NCBI RefSeq assembly: GCF_009712605.1
Contig: NZ_WASO01000009.1
Span: forward strand, 279,408-343,407
Direction: 5' to 3'
Source: Paludibacter sp.
GTDB taxonomy: Bacteria > Bacteroidota > Bacteroidia > Bacteroidales > Paludibacteraceae
Length of the DNA stretch: 64,000 bases
The position numbers and the translations under genes were made by a program. The notes under the pieces were generated by a model that was not told the DNA's origin, did no database searches, and saw nothing but the letters and a program-made list of their open reading frames with translations. Positions 7,601-16,428 of the stretch are shown piece by piece. Within the stretch, counting starts at the first letter, position 1. The number at the start of each line of letters is the position of its first letter.

Positions 7601-7963
7601 TTATCGCTTCATCGACATTATCATTGTAGCGACTTCGGCTGCCTGATTTTTATTGTAACGGAAAGTCATTTCGCGGATATTGATCAGGTCGATAATGGTA
7701 CCGATACAGCACAATCCGCCGGTAAGAAAGTAAAGGATGCCCATCCCGATTTCACCCAGCATAAAGCGCTGCAACCCCGCTACACCGAGAAACCCGATCA
7801 GGGTCATAATCAGCATTGTCTGTTGTTCTTTACGGCGGCCGGCGTATAAAGAGATAAACTGTTGTAGCTGATTTTCAGTCATATCTTCCGTAAGCGTCTG
7901 AATAAAAATCAGTTCATCCGGCTGCATGCCGGGAAGCATCATAAATAATTTTTGTTGATCCAT
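7601..7963 (-). CDS. TM2-domain membrane protein
   Basis: The 120-residue protein has a soluble N-terminal ~45 residues, then a TM2 domain: two hydrophobic helices with the signature GFLGVAGLQRFMLGEIGMG, then LTGGLCCIGTIIDLINI, matching the family pattern G-x-R/Q-F-x-x-G ... G-G-x-x-x-x-G-x-x-x-D. TM2 proteins are common in Bacteroidota, but their function is unknown. The gene begins within the last 50 bp of the DUF2752 gene, so the two are likely co-transcribed and coupled. Later in-frame Met codons (7942, 7939) would shorten the overlap without changing the domain. Confidence 0.85.
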   Translation of the reverse strand: MDQQKLFMMLPGMQPDELIFIQTLTEDMTENQLQQFISLYAGRRKEQQTMLIMTLIGFLGVAGLQRFMLGEIGMGILYFLTGGLCCIGTIIDLINIREMTFRYNKNQAAEVATMIMSMKR

Positions 7964-8246
7964 GGCGGTTGTGTGATTTAAGTGTATATAATGATTTGAT
8001 TGTTGTATACAGAATGATTAGTACGGCAGGAATGCCCAGCAAATGCTCGTGCAATGACTGCGCAAAACGGAAATGCAAAGCTTCGTGCATGGCATGTCCG
8101 ATACCGCATCCGGGACAGGAATGAAAACCCACCATTTTGAAAACGCAGAATGAAGCGCTATCCTTTGAGGTATCCATAAAGAATAGCAAAACAAGAGCGG
8201 TAAGCCAAATTGCTGGTTCTAAAAATTGTCGGAATTTGTAAGACAT
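7914..8246 (-). CDS. DUF2752 membrane protein
   Basis: This 110-residue protein carries the DUF2752 hallmark HSCPGCGIGHAMHEALHF near residues 42-59, flanked by two hydrophobic helices (IWLTALVLLFFM near 13-24 and LLGIPAVLIILYTTI near 69-83). The Cys-Pro-x-Cys pair and histidines suggest metal binding or redox chemistry, but no function is established for the family. It pairs with the overlapping TM2 gene, a neighbourhood also common in related genomes as far as I recall. Confidence 0.85.
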   Translation of the reverse strand: MSYKFRQFLEPAIWLTALVLLFFMDTSKDSASFCVFKMVGFHSCPGCGIGHAMHEALHFRFAQSLHEHLLGIPAVLIILYTTIKSLYTLKSHNRHGSTKIIYDASRHAAG

Positions 8247-8387
8247 AGCAAGGTCTTTATGCCCTGCAAATATATGCTATTTTTCCGTCAAACAAACAAC
8301 GGCATGTAATCGGCAGGAATTACGCATGGAAGATTTCAATAAGGGGCTTTAGCTTCGTTGATCTTCGATTCGCCCCCGTAACCCCGA

Positions 8388-8620
8388 TGAGGCTGTCTCA
8401 AAAGTCAATATTGATTTTATAATACCTTACGAATCGAAAGTGGATTTTTATTTTTTTACCCCAAACCCCTGAAGGGGCTGTAAATCTGCTATTTTTATTG
8501 ATGCAAAAGTCCCCTTAAGGGGAATCGCAGATCAGCGAAGCTAATTAGGGGTAGAAAATTGGAATAGACTTTCAGCTTATAAGTTTATAAATAACAACAT
8601 TGACTTTTGAGACAGCCTCA
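8388..8620. mobile_element. MITE-like element with 22-bp perfect terminal inverted repeats
   Basis: TGAGGCTGTCTCAAAAGTCAAT (22 nt) at 8388-8409 is repeated inverted without mismatch at 8599-8620. The ~230-bp element has no open frame and contains a copy of the GC-rich repeat (CCCCAAACCCC and CCCCTTAAGGGG). Termini beginning GAGGCTGTCTCAAAAG resemble ends I associate with Bacteroidota insertion sequences and their MITEs, but I cannot confirm the family. I saw no clear target-site duplication. Confidence 0.75.
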
Positions 8621-8914
8621 CAAAAAGATCAAGGCTATGCCCGCTTCGCTCAAAAAACCGGCGTTCGCCAAGCTAAATCGCCCATGCTCACTCCTTCCTT
8701 ACGTCAGGAGTTTCAAACAGTGGGCGATTTTACGCTCCGCTCACTTGTTTTTTACATAAATTGCTCACGCTCGGCATAGCTCAAACAAGTTTGGCTCTGC
8801 ACTCGCTTAATCGCAATTTTGGCTCACCGGACAAGGCCGTTCCTAATCTGACTTAGCGACATTGGGAATTCAGAACCAGTCTAATGCATTGTTTGTGATG
8901 TAATCTTTAGAATT
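8621..8914. other. Non-coding gap downstream of rodA, with inverted repeats
   Basis: No gene is visible. AAATCGCCCA (about 8674) pairs with TGGGCGATTT (about 8733), and CTTGTTT (about 8752) pairs with AAACAAG (about 8784). Several GCTCACGCTC-type words recur. These structures could be 3'-end or degenerate repeat sequence; I recognise no RNA family. Confidence 0.4.
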
Positions 8915-10369
8915 TTACCGGAAGCGGGCTTTCTGTGTCATGTCGAGGCGAAGCAGAATAAACAACATGACCGTAAACGACCATAGTGAAGAACCTCCGT
9001 AACTAAAGAAAGGTAGCGGAATACCGATTACAGGCGTTATCCCCAGCACCATTCCCACATTTATCAAAACGTGGAAGAGCATTATACTAACTATGGAATA
9101 GGCGTAGACACGGGTAAAAGTGTCCCGCTGGTTCTCCGCTATCCGCATGATCCGATAAAAGAGCAGGCCAAACAAGCATAACACTCCAGCGGCACCCACA
9201 AAGCCGTGTTCTTCACCGATGGTACAATAGATGAAGTCGGTATCCTGTTCGGGCACGTATTTCAGTTTAGTCTGAGTACCGTTCAAAAAGCCTTTTCCAA
9301 CCCAGCCGCCCGAACCGATAGCAATCTTAGACTGATTCACGTTATAACCGACGCCTTTGGGATCTTTTTCCATACCCAGCACCACTTTGATACGGGTCTG
9401 TTGGTGAGGTTCAAGAATATGATCGAAGAAATAATCGACAGAAAAACTAACGCCTACCGATCCGATAGCGAACAGCGCCACCCAGATATACGAACGTTTA
9501 CTCCGGTAGAGAAAGAGGAACAATAGGTAAATGGCAGTTCCAATCACCGCAATCAGGGCAAAAATCTGATATTGAACATCGAACCAGATATTAAGCAAAC
9601 CTGCAATAGCAAACAGTGCCACCGTACCACCGAGAATATGCAGCATGGTAGTTCCGTCGGATTCGTACGCAATCACGCAACCCATCACCACAAGCAGTAT
9701 AAAGATAAAGGCCAGCATAAACCCGAGTGATCCCACGTTGTGATACACGGGTAAATCGCTCAATGGGACGATGATAAGAAACAAAACCACCATACAAGCC
9801 GCCACCATCAGGAAAACACCAGGCAAACCTTCGCGGTAAAGCATCAGAAAGAAGGCAAAGAATACCAGCGCCGATCCTGTTTCCGACTGAAGGATAATAA
9901 GCATACAGGGCAACATAATGAGCCCTATCGCCCCCAATGCATCGCGCCGGTTTCCCATCGAAAAGCCTGTCTTGCTTATAAATTTCCCCAACGCCAGCGC
10001 TGTTGCCAGCTTAGCCAGCTCGGCCGGCTGAAAACTAATGGGGCCAAATACCAGCCATGAGTGAGACCCCTTGATATTCGGCGCAATAAATATGGTGACG
10101 AGTAGTACCAAGAGCATTGCCCAATAAAAAAGATTAGCCATTTGCTCGTATATCTTGCCGTCGATCAGCAAAATAGAACCGGCAATGACCAGCGCACAGG
10201 CAATCCATATCAACTGTTTTCCGGAGCGATATTCAAACCCCCAAAAAGTAGTCTGGGTATAGTCGTAACTTGCACCGTACACGTTGAACCACCCGAAAAT
10301 GATCATAATCAGGTAAAGAGCAACAATCCACCAATCAATTGTCTGTGCTAATCTTATTCTGCGTTCCAT
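8915..10369 (-). CDS. rodA: RodA, SEDS peptidoglycan glycosyltransferase
   Basis: RodA polymerises lipid II into glycan strands for sidewall growth, working with the PBP2 transpeptidase encoded just upstream. The 484-residue protein is almost entirely hydrophobic, with ten or more helices. It shows SEDS signatures SFQPAELAKLATALALGKF, VPEQDTDFIYCTIGEEHGF and the C-terminal GIPLPFFSYGGSS. It is about 100 residues longer than E. coli RodA because of extra hydrophobic segments in the middle, as is usual in Bacteroidota. The start overlaps the mrdA end by 35 bp. It is the last gene of the mre operon. The usual QPDLGTAL segment reads QSETGSAL. Confidence 0.95.
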   Translation of the reverse strand: MERRIRLAQTIDWWIVALYLIMIIFGWFNVYGASYDYTQTTFWGFEYRSGKQLIWIACALVIAGSILLIDGKIYEQMANLFYWAMLLVLLVTIFIAPNIKGSHSWLVFGPISFQPAELAKLATALALGKFISKTGFSMGNRRDALGAIGLIMLPCMLIILQSETGSALVFFAFFLMLYREGLPGVFLMVAACMVVLFLIIVPLSDLPVYHNVGSLGFMLAFIFILLVVMGCVIAYESDGTTMLHILGGTVALFAIAGLLNIWFDVQYQIFALIAVIGTAIYLLFLFLYRSKRSYIWVALFAIGSVGVSFSVDYFFDHILEPHQQTRIKVVLGMEKDPKGVGYNVNQSKIAIGSGGWVGKGFLNGTQTKLKYVPEQDTDFIYCTIGEEHGFVGAAGVLCLFGLLFYRIMRIAENQRDTFTRVYAYSIVSIMLFHVLINVGMVLGITPVIGIPLPFFSYGGSSLWSFTVMLFILLRLDMTQKARFR

Positions 10370-12206
10370 AATTATGTATCAAAATGGTACTTGCCATTCT
10401 ATCCAGCAATTCCTGACGCTGCGGAGAGATTTTCCTGCGCAGGTAAAACTCAATCATCAAACTACTGATGGGCACTGCATACGTAGCACCGAAACCACTA
10501 TTTTCAACGATACACATAATAGCAATTTTCGGATGCACTTTCGGTGCAAATCCCATAAATACAGAGTGGTCCTTACGGGGTGGATCCTGCGCCGTACCTG
10601 TTTTCCCGCAAACCTCTATGCCCGGTATCTGACCACCTTTGGCAGTACCACCCAAAATAGCCATCTCCATACCACGCACACAGACATCGTAGTATCTTTT
10701 CTCGATGGCGGTAGTATGCTTTTCTTTGTATTTTTCAGGTATCGGTTGATTTTCAATATATTTTACCATGTGCGGAGTTATCCAGTATCCACGATTGGCA
10801 ACCGTAGCACAAAGATTAGCAATTTGAACGGCAGTAGCCACCACCTCGCCCTGTCCGATAGAAATAGAAACCACATTGAGCGAGCGCCAGCGTCCTTTCC
10901 CGTGAACACGGTCGTACGCCTTGGTAGTAGGAACATTTCCTCCATTTTCGTGTGGCAAATCCACTCCGAGCTTCTTACCGAAACCGAAAGTCATAATATC
11001 CGAACGCCATATATTGAACGCTTCGGTAATATTTTTGTATTTATCGTTATCGAGCATGGCTCTCAAACCGGCGCAAAAATAGGCATTACATGAGTTGGCA
11101 ATAGCTCCGTAAAGATCGAGCGGCGAAGCATGAGCATGGCAGGCCAGATGGAAGTGACCCACCGTATAACCACGGTGACACGGATACCGTGTTCCTCCGT
11201 TAATAATATTGTTTTGTTGTAGTACCAACGCATTTGCCACCTTGAAAGTTGATCCCGGCGGATAACGCGCCATCACCGTACGGTCAAGCAAAGGCTTATT
11301 TGGATTGGCATTCAATTCTTTGAACATAGCCGAACGCTGACGACCGACCATTAATGTAGGATCGTAAGTGGGAGATGAAACGGCCGCAAGTATCTCTCCG
11401 GTAGAAGGATCTATAGCAACAATACTACCACGTTTGCCATTCATCAGGCGTTCGCCCAGCATTTGCAGTTCAATATCGAGCCCCAGTCGGAGAGTTTTAC
11501 CAGCAATCGGTTCTTCGTCGTAAGCACCATTGGCATAACGGCCCTTAATACGCCCCCGTGAATCTCTCAACATTATCTGCACCCCTTTTTCACCACGAAG
11601 CTCGTTTTCATAGCTCTTTTCCAGACCGGTAATACCGATATAGTCGCCCATTTTGTAGTAATCGTCCTTCTCGATAGTGGTACGAGAAACTTCGCCGATA
11701 GATCCCAAAGCATGGGCGGCTGCTTTATACGCATAATCGCGGATAGTACGCTGCTGAATGGAAAATCCGGGGAAACGGTAGAGCTTTTCCATCAGGCGGG
11801 CATAATCGTCAGCCAGCAACTGATTGACAAATACCTGAGGAGTAAAAGGAGAATAGTTGTGATTGATTTTCTTGTCTTTGATTTCGCTCATCCGGTCGAT
11901 GAAATCTTCTTTCGTAATACCCAGAGTATTACAAAAATCCATCGTATCGAGCGAAGTCACCTCTTTCATTGTCACCATCACGTCATAAGATGGACGGTTG
12001 TAAACGAGAAGTTTGCCAAAACGGTCATAAATCAGCCCCCGTGGAGGAAAGATAGTCCGCTTCAGAAAAGCATTCCCTTCGGCAGACTCTTTATACCTTT
12101 CGGTAAAAACCTGAAGAAACAGCAGACGTGCAATGAAGATCAGAATAATCAACGCTATCAGGCCACCGATAACGTATTTTCGGTTTTGCAGCTCATCGTT
12201 GATCAT
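10335..12206 (-). CDS. mrdA: Penicillin-binding protein 2, elongasome transpeptidase
   Basis: PBP2 cross-links new sidewall peptidoglycan. The 623-residue protein has one N-terminal membrane anchor (about 12-33), a dimerisation/pedestal region, and a transpeptidase domain whose three motifs are intact: S319-TF-K322 within YPPGSTFK, S372-C-N374, and K535-T-G537 within CGKTGTAQ. The conserved PPRGLIYDR segment near residue 54 is present. The gene starts 2 bp after mreD and overlaps rodA, so it is tightly coupled in the mreBCD-mrdA-rodA operon, the normal Bacteroidota order. Confidence 0.95.
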   Translation of the reverse strand: MINDELQNRKYVIGGLIALIILIFIARLLFLQVFTERYKESAEGNAFLKRTIFPPRGLIYDRFGKLLVYNRPSYDVMVTMKEVTSLDTMDFCNTLGITKEDFIDRMSEIKDKKINHNYSPFTPQVFVNQLLADDYARLMEKLYRFPGFSIQQRTIRDYAYKAAAHALGSIGEVSRTTIEKDDYYKMGDYIGITGLEKSYENELRGEKGVQIMLRDSRGRIKGRYANGAYDEEPIAGKTLRLGLDIELQMLGERLMNGKRGSIVAIDPSTGEILAAVSSPTYDPTLMVGRQRSAMFKELNANPNKPLLDRTVMARYPPGSTFKVANALVLQQNNIINGGTRYPCHRGYTVGHFHLACHAHASPLDLYGAIANSCNAYFCAGLRAMLDNDKYKNITEAFNIWRSDIMTFGFGKKLGVDLPHENGGNVPTTKAYDRVHGKGRWRSLNVVSISIGQGEVVATAVQIANLCATVANRGYWITPHMVKYIENQPIPEKYKEKHTTAIEKRYYDVCVRGMEMAILGGTAKGGQIPGIEVCGKTGTAQDPPRKDHSVFMGFAPKVHPKIAIMCIVENSGFGATYAVPISSLMIEFYLRRKISPQRQELLDRMASTILIHNYGTQNKISTDN

Positions 12207-12208
12207 GC

Positions 12209-12706
12209 TTACTTAAATTTTTGGGTACTCAGCACCAGCAAGATGGTGACTACTGAGTTGATGGCTGTTTTAAGAAGTACCAGCCAGTAGTGTTGAAATG
12301 AAAAAGCTTCAAGCGTAAATAACAACAAATGAAGCACAATGACCATACAAGTCACATATTTCAGAAAGATAGGCAATCCCAGCACTTTTACCGAAGGCTC
12401 ATAGTTGGCATACATATCTTTGGGCACAAACAGTTGCAGCAGATCCTTACGCGCAAACGCCACAAAAACAGTTGCAAAAGCGTACATTCCGGGAGTATTG
12501 GAGAAAATATCGATCACCGCACCCATCAGAAAAGCTACCAAAAGCGTCAGAGAACGGTTAACGCCCGTGGGAAACGAGATGATAAACCAGATATAAATAA
12601 GCGGATTAACATATCCCAGAAAGCGGATATTATTAAAAATCAGCACCTGCAAAAGCACAAGCACGATAAAGCGTAAAGTATGTTTCAGCACCAGATTCGT
12701 ACTCAT
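12209..12706 (-). CDS. mreD: Rod shape-determining protein MreD
   Basis: MreD is a small membrane partner of MreC in the elongasome. The 165-residue protein has five or six hydrophobic helices and the family-typical NPLIYIWFIISFP and DIFSNTPGMYAFATVFVAF segments. Its start overlaps the mreC stop by 4 bp and its stop is 2 bp before mrdA. Sequence conservation in the family is low, so the identification rests partly on position. Confidence 0.9.
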   Translation of the reverse strand: MSTNLVLKHTLRFIVLVLLQVLIFNNIRFLGYVNPLIYIWFIISFPTGVNRSLTLLVAFLMGAVIDIFSNTPGMYAFATVFVAFARKDLLQLFVPKDMYANYEPSVKVLGLPIFLKYVTCMVIVLHLLLFTLEAFSFQHYWLVLLKTAINSVVTILLVLSTQKFK

Positions 12707-13539
12707 TGCTCTTCCTCCTTCTGCACTTCACGCAGTTCTTCTTTATATTTGAATTTCACCACCTTCACGTACGAAAGAGTGCGGAAGATAGCTGCCGTTT
12801 TAGCTTCGATTGAATAGTAGCTTTTGTTTTCAGGGGTAGCACACCGTGTGACATATCCAACCGGAATACCCTCGGGAAAAATAGATGAAAATCCGCTGGT
12901 TACCAAGGTATCGCGCACATGAATAACAGCATGGCGGGGAACCTCGTCCACTTGTACATAATCGGGATCGATGCCATTCCAGAGCAGGACTCCAAAATCA
13001 TTAGACCGTTTTGATTTACAGCTAATGCGCGATTTGGAGTTAAGAACCGGTATTACAGATGCGTAATGGTCGGTCACAGCACTAACCACGCCAACCACAC
13101 CCTGATTGTTGATCACACCCATTTCCGGTTCAATACCATCCAAACGTCCTTTGTTGAGCGTAATAGAATTTTTCAGCTTATTGACGCTATTGCTGATCAC
13201 TTTAGCTGCAATAAACTGGTATTCTTTATCCGCCAGCACCAAAGGACGTCTGTCGGTGGTATCGGTAAGTTGTGCCAACTCAGCTTCGAGTCGGACAACT
13301 TTATTTTTAAGCTGATTGTTCTCGTCGGAAAGCTGTTTATTGGCTTCTGACAATCCGAAGTACTCCACAAAAGAGTTGGCTGCCGAATAGACCGAAGCCG
13401 AAATATAATTGCTCGACGATAAAAAAGAGGCACGTTGAAAGCTATTTTGATTGACAATGAAGACAAAAGAGATTGCCTCCAGAAATACAAAGAGGAAATA
13501 TACCCCATAGCGCATCAAAAATCGCAACAGTTGTTCCAT
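12703..13539 (-). CDS. mreC: Rod shape-determining protein MreC
   Basis: MreC is a single-pass periplasmic scaffold linking MreB to PBP2. In this 278-residue protein an N-terminal membrane helix (about 8-30) is followed by a coiled coil (about 60-92, LSDENNQLKNKVVRLEAEL) and a beta-rich domain with ITLNKGRLDGIEPEMGVINN, GVVGVVSAVTDHYASVIPV and LVTSGFSSIFPEGIPVGYV, all standard MreC landmarks. The last ~20 residues are charged. It lies 22 bp after mreB and overlaps mreD. Confidence 0.95.
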   Translation of the reverse strand: MEQLLRFLMRYGVYFLFVFLEAISFVFIVNQNSFQRASFLSSSNYISASVYSAANSFVEYFGLSEANKQLSDENNQLKNKVVRLEAELAQLTDTTDRRPLVLADKEYQFIAAKVISNSVNKLKNSITLNKGRLDGIEPEMGVINNQGVVGVVSAVTDHYASVIPVLNSKSRISCKSKRSNDFGVLLWNGIDPDYVQVDEVPRHAVIHVRDTLVTSGFSSIFPEGIPVGYVTRCATPENKSYYSIEAKTAAIFRTLSYVKVVKFKYKEELREVQKEEEQ

Positions 13540-13561
13540 GCCTGATTTTTATGGTTGCCTG

Positions 13562-14581
13562 TTATCGCAACAAGAACGAGAAACGGTTTACATTCTTCAA
13601 AGCAACACCTGTACCACGCGCAACAGCATGGAGAGGATCGTCGGCAATGTGGAATGGAATATTCATTTTATTAGCCAAACGTTTATCAAGGCCTTTCAGC
13701 AAGGCGCCACCACCCGCGAGGTAGATACCGTTACGAACGATATCGGCATACAATTCGGGAGGAGTTTGTTCAAGCGCACTCAAAACAGCCGTTTCGATTT
13801 TCGAAATGGTTTTATCGAGAGCATGAGCAATTTCCTGATAAGAAATAGGTACTTCCATCGGAAGCGCGGTCATACGGTTAGGGCCGCGTACCACAAAGTC
13901 TTCAGGAGCATCTTCCAACGAAGTCAATGCTGCACCTACGTTCATTTTAATCATTTCGGCAGTACGTTCGCCCACCTTCATGTTGTGCTGACGACCCATG
14001 TATTCAACAATATCGTCTGTCAAATCGTCACCGGCAATACGGATAGATTTGTTGGTAACGATACCACCCAGAGAGATCACTGCAATTTCGGTAGTACCAC
14101 CACCGATATCAACTACCATGTTTCCTTCCGGAGCTTCCACATCGAGTCCGATACCGATAGCAGCAGCCATAGGTTCGTAAATCATGTATACTTCACGTCC
14201 ACCGGCATGTTCTGAAGAGTCGCGCACAGCACGAATCTCAACTTCGGTACTACCAGAAGGAATACAAACCACCATTTTCAATGATGGCGTAAAGAAAGTC
14301 TTCTGTGTTTGCAGCATTTTAATCATACCGCGGATCATCAGCTCGGCAGCGTAGAAGTCAGCAATCACACCGTCACGCAAAGGACGCACGGTACGAATGT
14401 CTTCATGAACCTTTCCCTGCATCTGACGGGCACGTTCGCCGACAGCAATCAGCTTGTCGGTACGACGATCGAGGGCAACCACCGAAGGCTGGTCCACAAC
14501 GATCTTATCGTTATGAATGATAATCGTATTGGCCGTTCCAAGGTCAATAGCGATTTCTTGTGTCAATGAAAATAATCCCAT
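13562..14581 (-). CDS. mreB: Rod shape-determining protein MreB
   Basis: MreB is the actin-like ATPase that directs sidewall synthesis. The 339-residue length is normal. Actin-fold motifs are present: phosphate-1 DLGTANTIIIHND at residues 12-24, connect/phosphate-2 VVDIGGGTTEIAVISLGGI near 156-174, and adenosine motif GIYLAGGGALLKGL near 285-298. It is the first gene of the mreBCD-mrdA-rodA operon. The ~100 bp upstream, up to the purH stop, hold a TTCTTTG heptamer repeated in tandem (14652-14672) and no obvious TAnnTTTG box, so its promoter is unclear; read-through from purH is possible. Confidence 0.97.
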   Translation of the reverse strand: MGLFSLTQEIAIDLGTANTIIIHNDKIVVDQPSVVALDRRTDKLIAVGERARQMQGKVHEDIRTVRPLRDGVIADFYAAELMIRGMIKMLQTQKTFFTPSLKMVVCIPSGSTEVEIRAVRDSSEHAGGREVYMIYEPMAAAIGIGLDVEAPEGNMVVDIGGGTTEIAVISLGGIVTNKSIRIAGDDLTDDIVEYMGRQHNMKVGERTAEMIKMNVGAALTSLEDAPEDFVVRGPNRMTALPMEVPISYQEIAHALDKTISKIETAVLSALEQTPPELYADIVRNGIYLAGGGALLKGLDKRLANKMNIPFHIADDPLHAVARGTGVALKNVNRFSFLLR

Positions 14582-14681
14582 TATTCAGTTGGTTATGAAT
14601 GAATTTATATTTTTATTTAGCACTAGAACAAAGAGCTAAACCATGTCTGCGTTCTTTGTTCTTTGTTCTTTGCTCTTTTTA

Positions 14682-16205
14682 TCAATGTTTGAAGTGACGG
14701 AAACCGGTCATCACCATCGACTGACCGTTTGCATCACAAGCTTCCACAGAGTCGTTATCGCGGATAGAACCACCCGGATGAATTACTGCTGTGATACCTG
14801 CTTCGTTGGCAATCTGTACGCAATCAGGGAAAGGGAAGAAGGCATCCGATGCCATTACAGCACCCTGCAACTCCATTTTGAAGTTTTGTGCTTTTTCCAC
14901 CGCCTGATTCAGTGCATCCACACGTGAAGTCTGACCCACGCCGCTTGCACACAACTGTTTGTTTTTGGCAAGAACGATAGAATTAGACTTGGAGTGTTTT
15001 ACCACTTTATTTGCGAAAAGAAGGTCTTCCACTTCGGCTGCTGTCGGGGCTTTTTTCGTTACCACCTTCAGGTCTGCTTCGGTTTCGATCTTAGTATCTT
15101 TATCCTGTACCAAAATACCGTTCAATACCGTACGCGACTGTTTGGTCGGCAATTTGGCATCTTTTTGAACGAGAATGATACGGTTTTTCTTTTGGGTAAG
15201 AATTTCGAGTGCATCCACATCGTAATCCGGAGCAATAATCACTTCGAAGAAAATCTTGGTGATTTCTTCAGCAGTAGCTTTATCGATCACGGCATTGGTA
15301 ACCAAAACACCTCCGAACGCAGAAACAGGATCGCTTTCGAGAGCCGCTTTCCAGGCATCAATCACAGCAGGACGCGAAGCAATACCGCAAGCGTTGTTGT
15401 GTTTGAGGATGGCAAAAGTTACTTCGTCGAAATCATTAATCAGATTAACGGCTGCATCAATATCCAACAGGTTGTTGTAAGAAATTTCCTTACCCTGCAA
15501 CTGTTCGAACATTGCATCGAAGTCACCGTAGAATACGCCCTGTTGGTGAGGATTTTCACCATAGCGCAACACTTTGGCATTGTCGTCGGCAGCACGGAAA
15601 TAACTTCCGTCGTTACCATCGAAATAGTTGAAAATTGCGCTATCGTAACCCGAAGAAACTGCGAAAGCCTCTTTAGCGAAGAATTTACGTTCTTTCAGTG
15701 TGGTAGAAGCACCGTTTTCGGTAATAACGTCCAACAGCGGCTGATATTGTGCCTGCGATGCAACAATAATCACATCGTTGAAGTTTTTGGCAGCAGCACG
15801 AATAAGAGAAATACCACCAATATCTATTTTTTCAATAATATCTTGTTCAGAAGCACCTGAAGCGACCGTTTGAGAGAAAGGATAAAGATCCACAATTACC
15901 AAATCAATGGTAGGAATCTCATATTGAGCAACCTGATCGAGGTCTCCGGCTTCGTCACGACGATAGAGGATACCACCAAAAACTTTTGGGTGCAAAGTTT
16001 TAACACGACCACCGAAAATAGAGGGGTAACCGGTCAGATTTTCTACTGCCTGGCATGGAATTCCCAGTGATTCAATAAAGGTTTGAGTACCTCCAGTGGA
16101 GATAAATGCGACACCCTGTGCATGTAATTCACGGATGATAACATCTAATTTGTCTTTGTGATAGACTGATACAAAGGCTGTTTTAATAGGTTTTCTTTCG
16201 CTCAT
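14682..16205 (-). CDS. purH: Bifunctional AICAR formyltransferase/IMP cyclohydrolase
   Basis: PurH catalyses the last two steps of IMP synthesis. The 507-residue protein has an N-terminal cyclohydrolase domain (residues ~4-150: KTAFVSVYHKDKLD, FISTGGTQTFIES, RVKTLHPKVFGGIL) and a C-terminal AICAR transformylase with RYGENPHQQGVFYG, ILKHNNACGIA and the ending FPDCVQIANEAGITAVIHPGG. I chose the start at 16205 because it gives MSERKPIKTAFVSVYHKD, the usual N-terminus; the in-frame start at 16286 adds 27 residues and lies upstream of the likely promoter (-7 box 16227-16234), so it would not be transcribed from it. Confidence 0.96.
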   Translation of the reverse strand: MSERKPIKTAFVSVYHKDKLDVIIRELHAQGVAFISTGGTQTFIESLGIPCQAVENLTGYPSIFGGRVKTLHPKVFGGILYRRDEAGDLDQVAQYEIPTIDLVIVDLYPFSQTVASGASEQDIIEKIDIGGISLIRAAAKNFNDVIIVASQAQYQPLLDVITENGASTTLKERKFFAKEAFAVSSGYDSAIFNYFDGNDGSYFRAADDNAKVLRYGENPHQQGVFYGDFDAMFEQLQGKEISYNNLLDIDAAVNLINDFDEVTFAILKHNNACGIASRPAVIDAWKAALESDPVSAFGGVLVTNAVIDKATAEEITKIFFEVIIAPDYDVDALEILTQKKNRIILVQKDAKLPTKQSRTVLNGILVQDKDTKIETEADLKVVTKKAPTAAEVEDLLFANKVVKHSKSNSIVLAKNKQLCASGVGQTSRVDALNQAVEKAQNFKMELQGAVMASDAFFPFPDCVQIANEAGITAVIHPGGSIRDNDSVEACDANGQSMVMTGFRHFKH

Positions 16206-16226
16206 CGGTTGAATTTTTAATGCCTG

Positions 16227-16234
16227 CAAATGTA
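16227..16234 (-). promoter_or_regulatory. purH -7 box
   Basis: On the minus strand this reads TACATTTG, matching TAnnTTTG. It lies 22 bp before the purH start, giving a very short leader. No TTG at the expected -33 distance is clear, so the call rests on the -7 match and on its agreement with the chosen start. Confidence 0.45.
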
Positions 16235-16351
16235 CAAAAATGTTTGGATATAACAGATTCGTTTTAAAGTTATTTTGGAGGTGCAAAAAGTTGCTTATAC
16301 AGCGATTTCAGAGCGCCCCCGGCACTGTGCTGCCCGGCTGTGCTGCTCAAC

Positions 16352-16382
16352 TTGCAATTACGGCGGCTGTGTTGTATTTTTG
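16352..16382 (+). promoter_or_regulatory. pnuC promoter
   Basis: TTG at 16352-16354, a 20-bp spacer and TATTTTTG at 16375-16382 fit the Bacteroidota TTTG-N19-21-TAnnTTTG promoter. The pnuC start is 47 bp downstream. I saw no riboswitch in the leader. Confidence 0.6.
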
Positions 16383-16428
16383 TACTGGAATTTGATGACC
16401 GCCAAACCCGCTTTGCAACAACATTTAA

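Noticed and set aside
8621-8914. tRNA or other known RNA gene
   Set aside because: Inverted words are present, but no T-arm GGTTCRA pattern, cloverleaf or known RNA core could be found.
14624-14661. purH terminator between purH and mreB
   Set aside because: AGAACAAAG and CTTTGTTCT can pair, but no U-tract follows on the minus strand and the arms belong to a low-complexity TTCTTTG repeat.
16383-16428. TPP or NAD-related riboswitch before pnuC
   Set aside because: The leader between the promoter and the ATG is under 50 nt, and none of the conserved riboswitch cores is visible.
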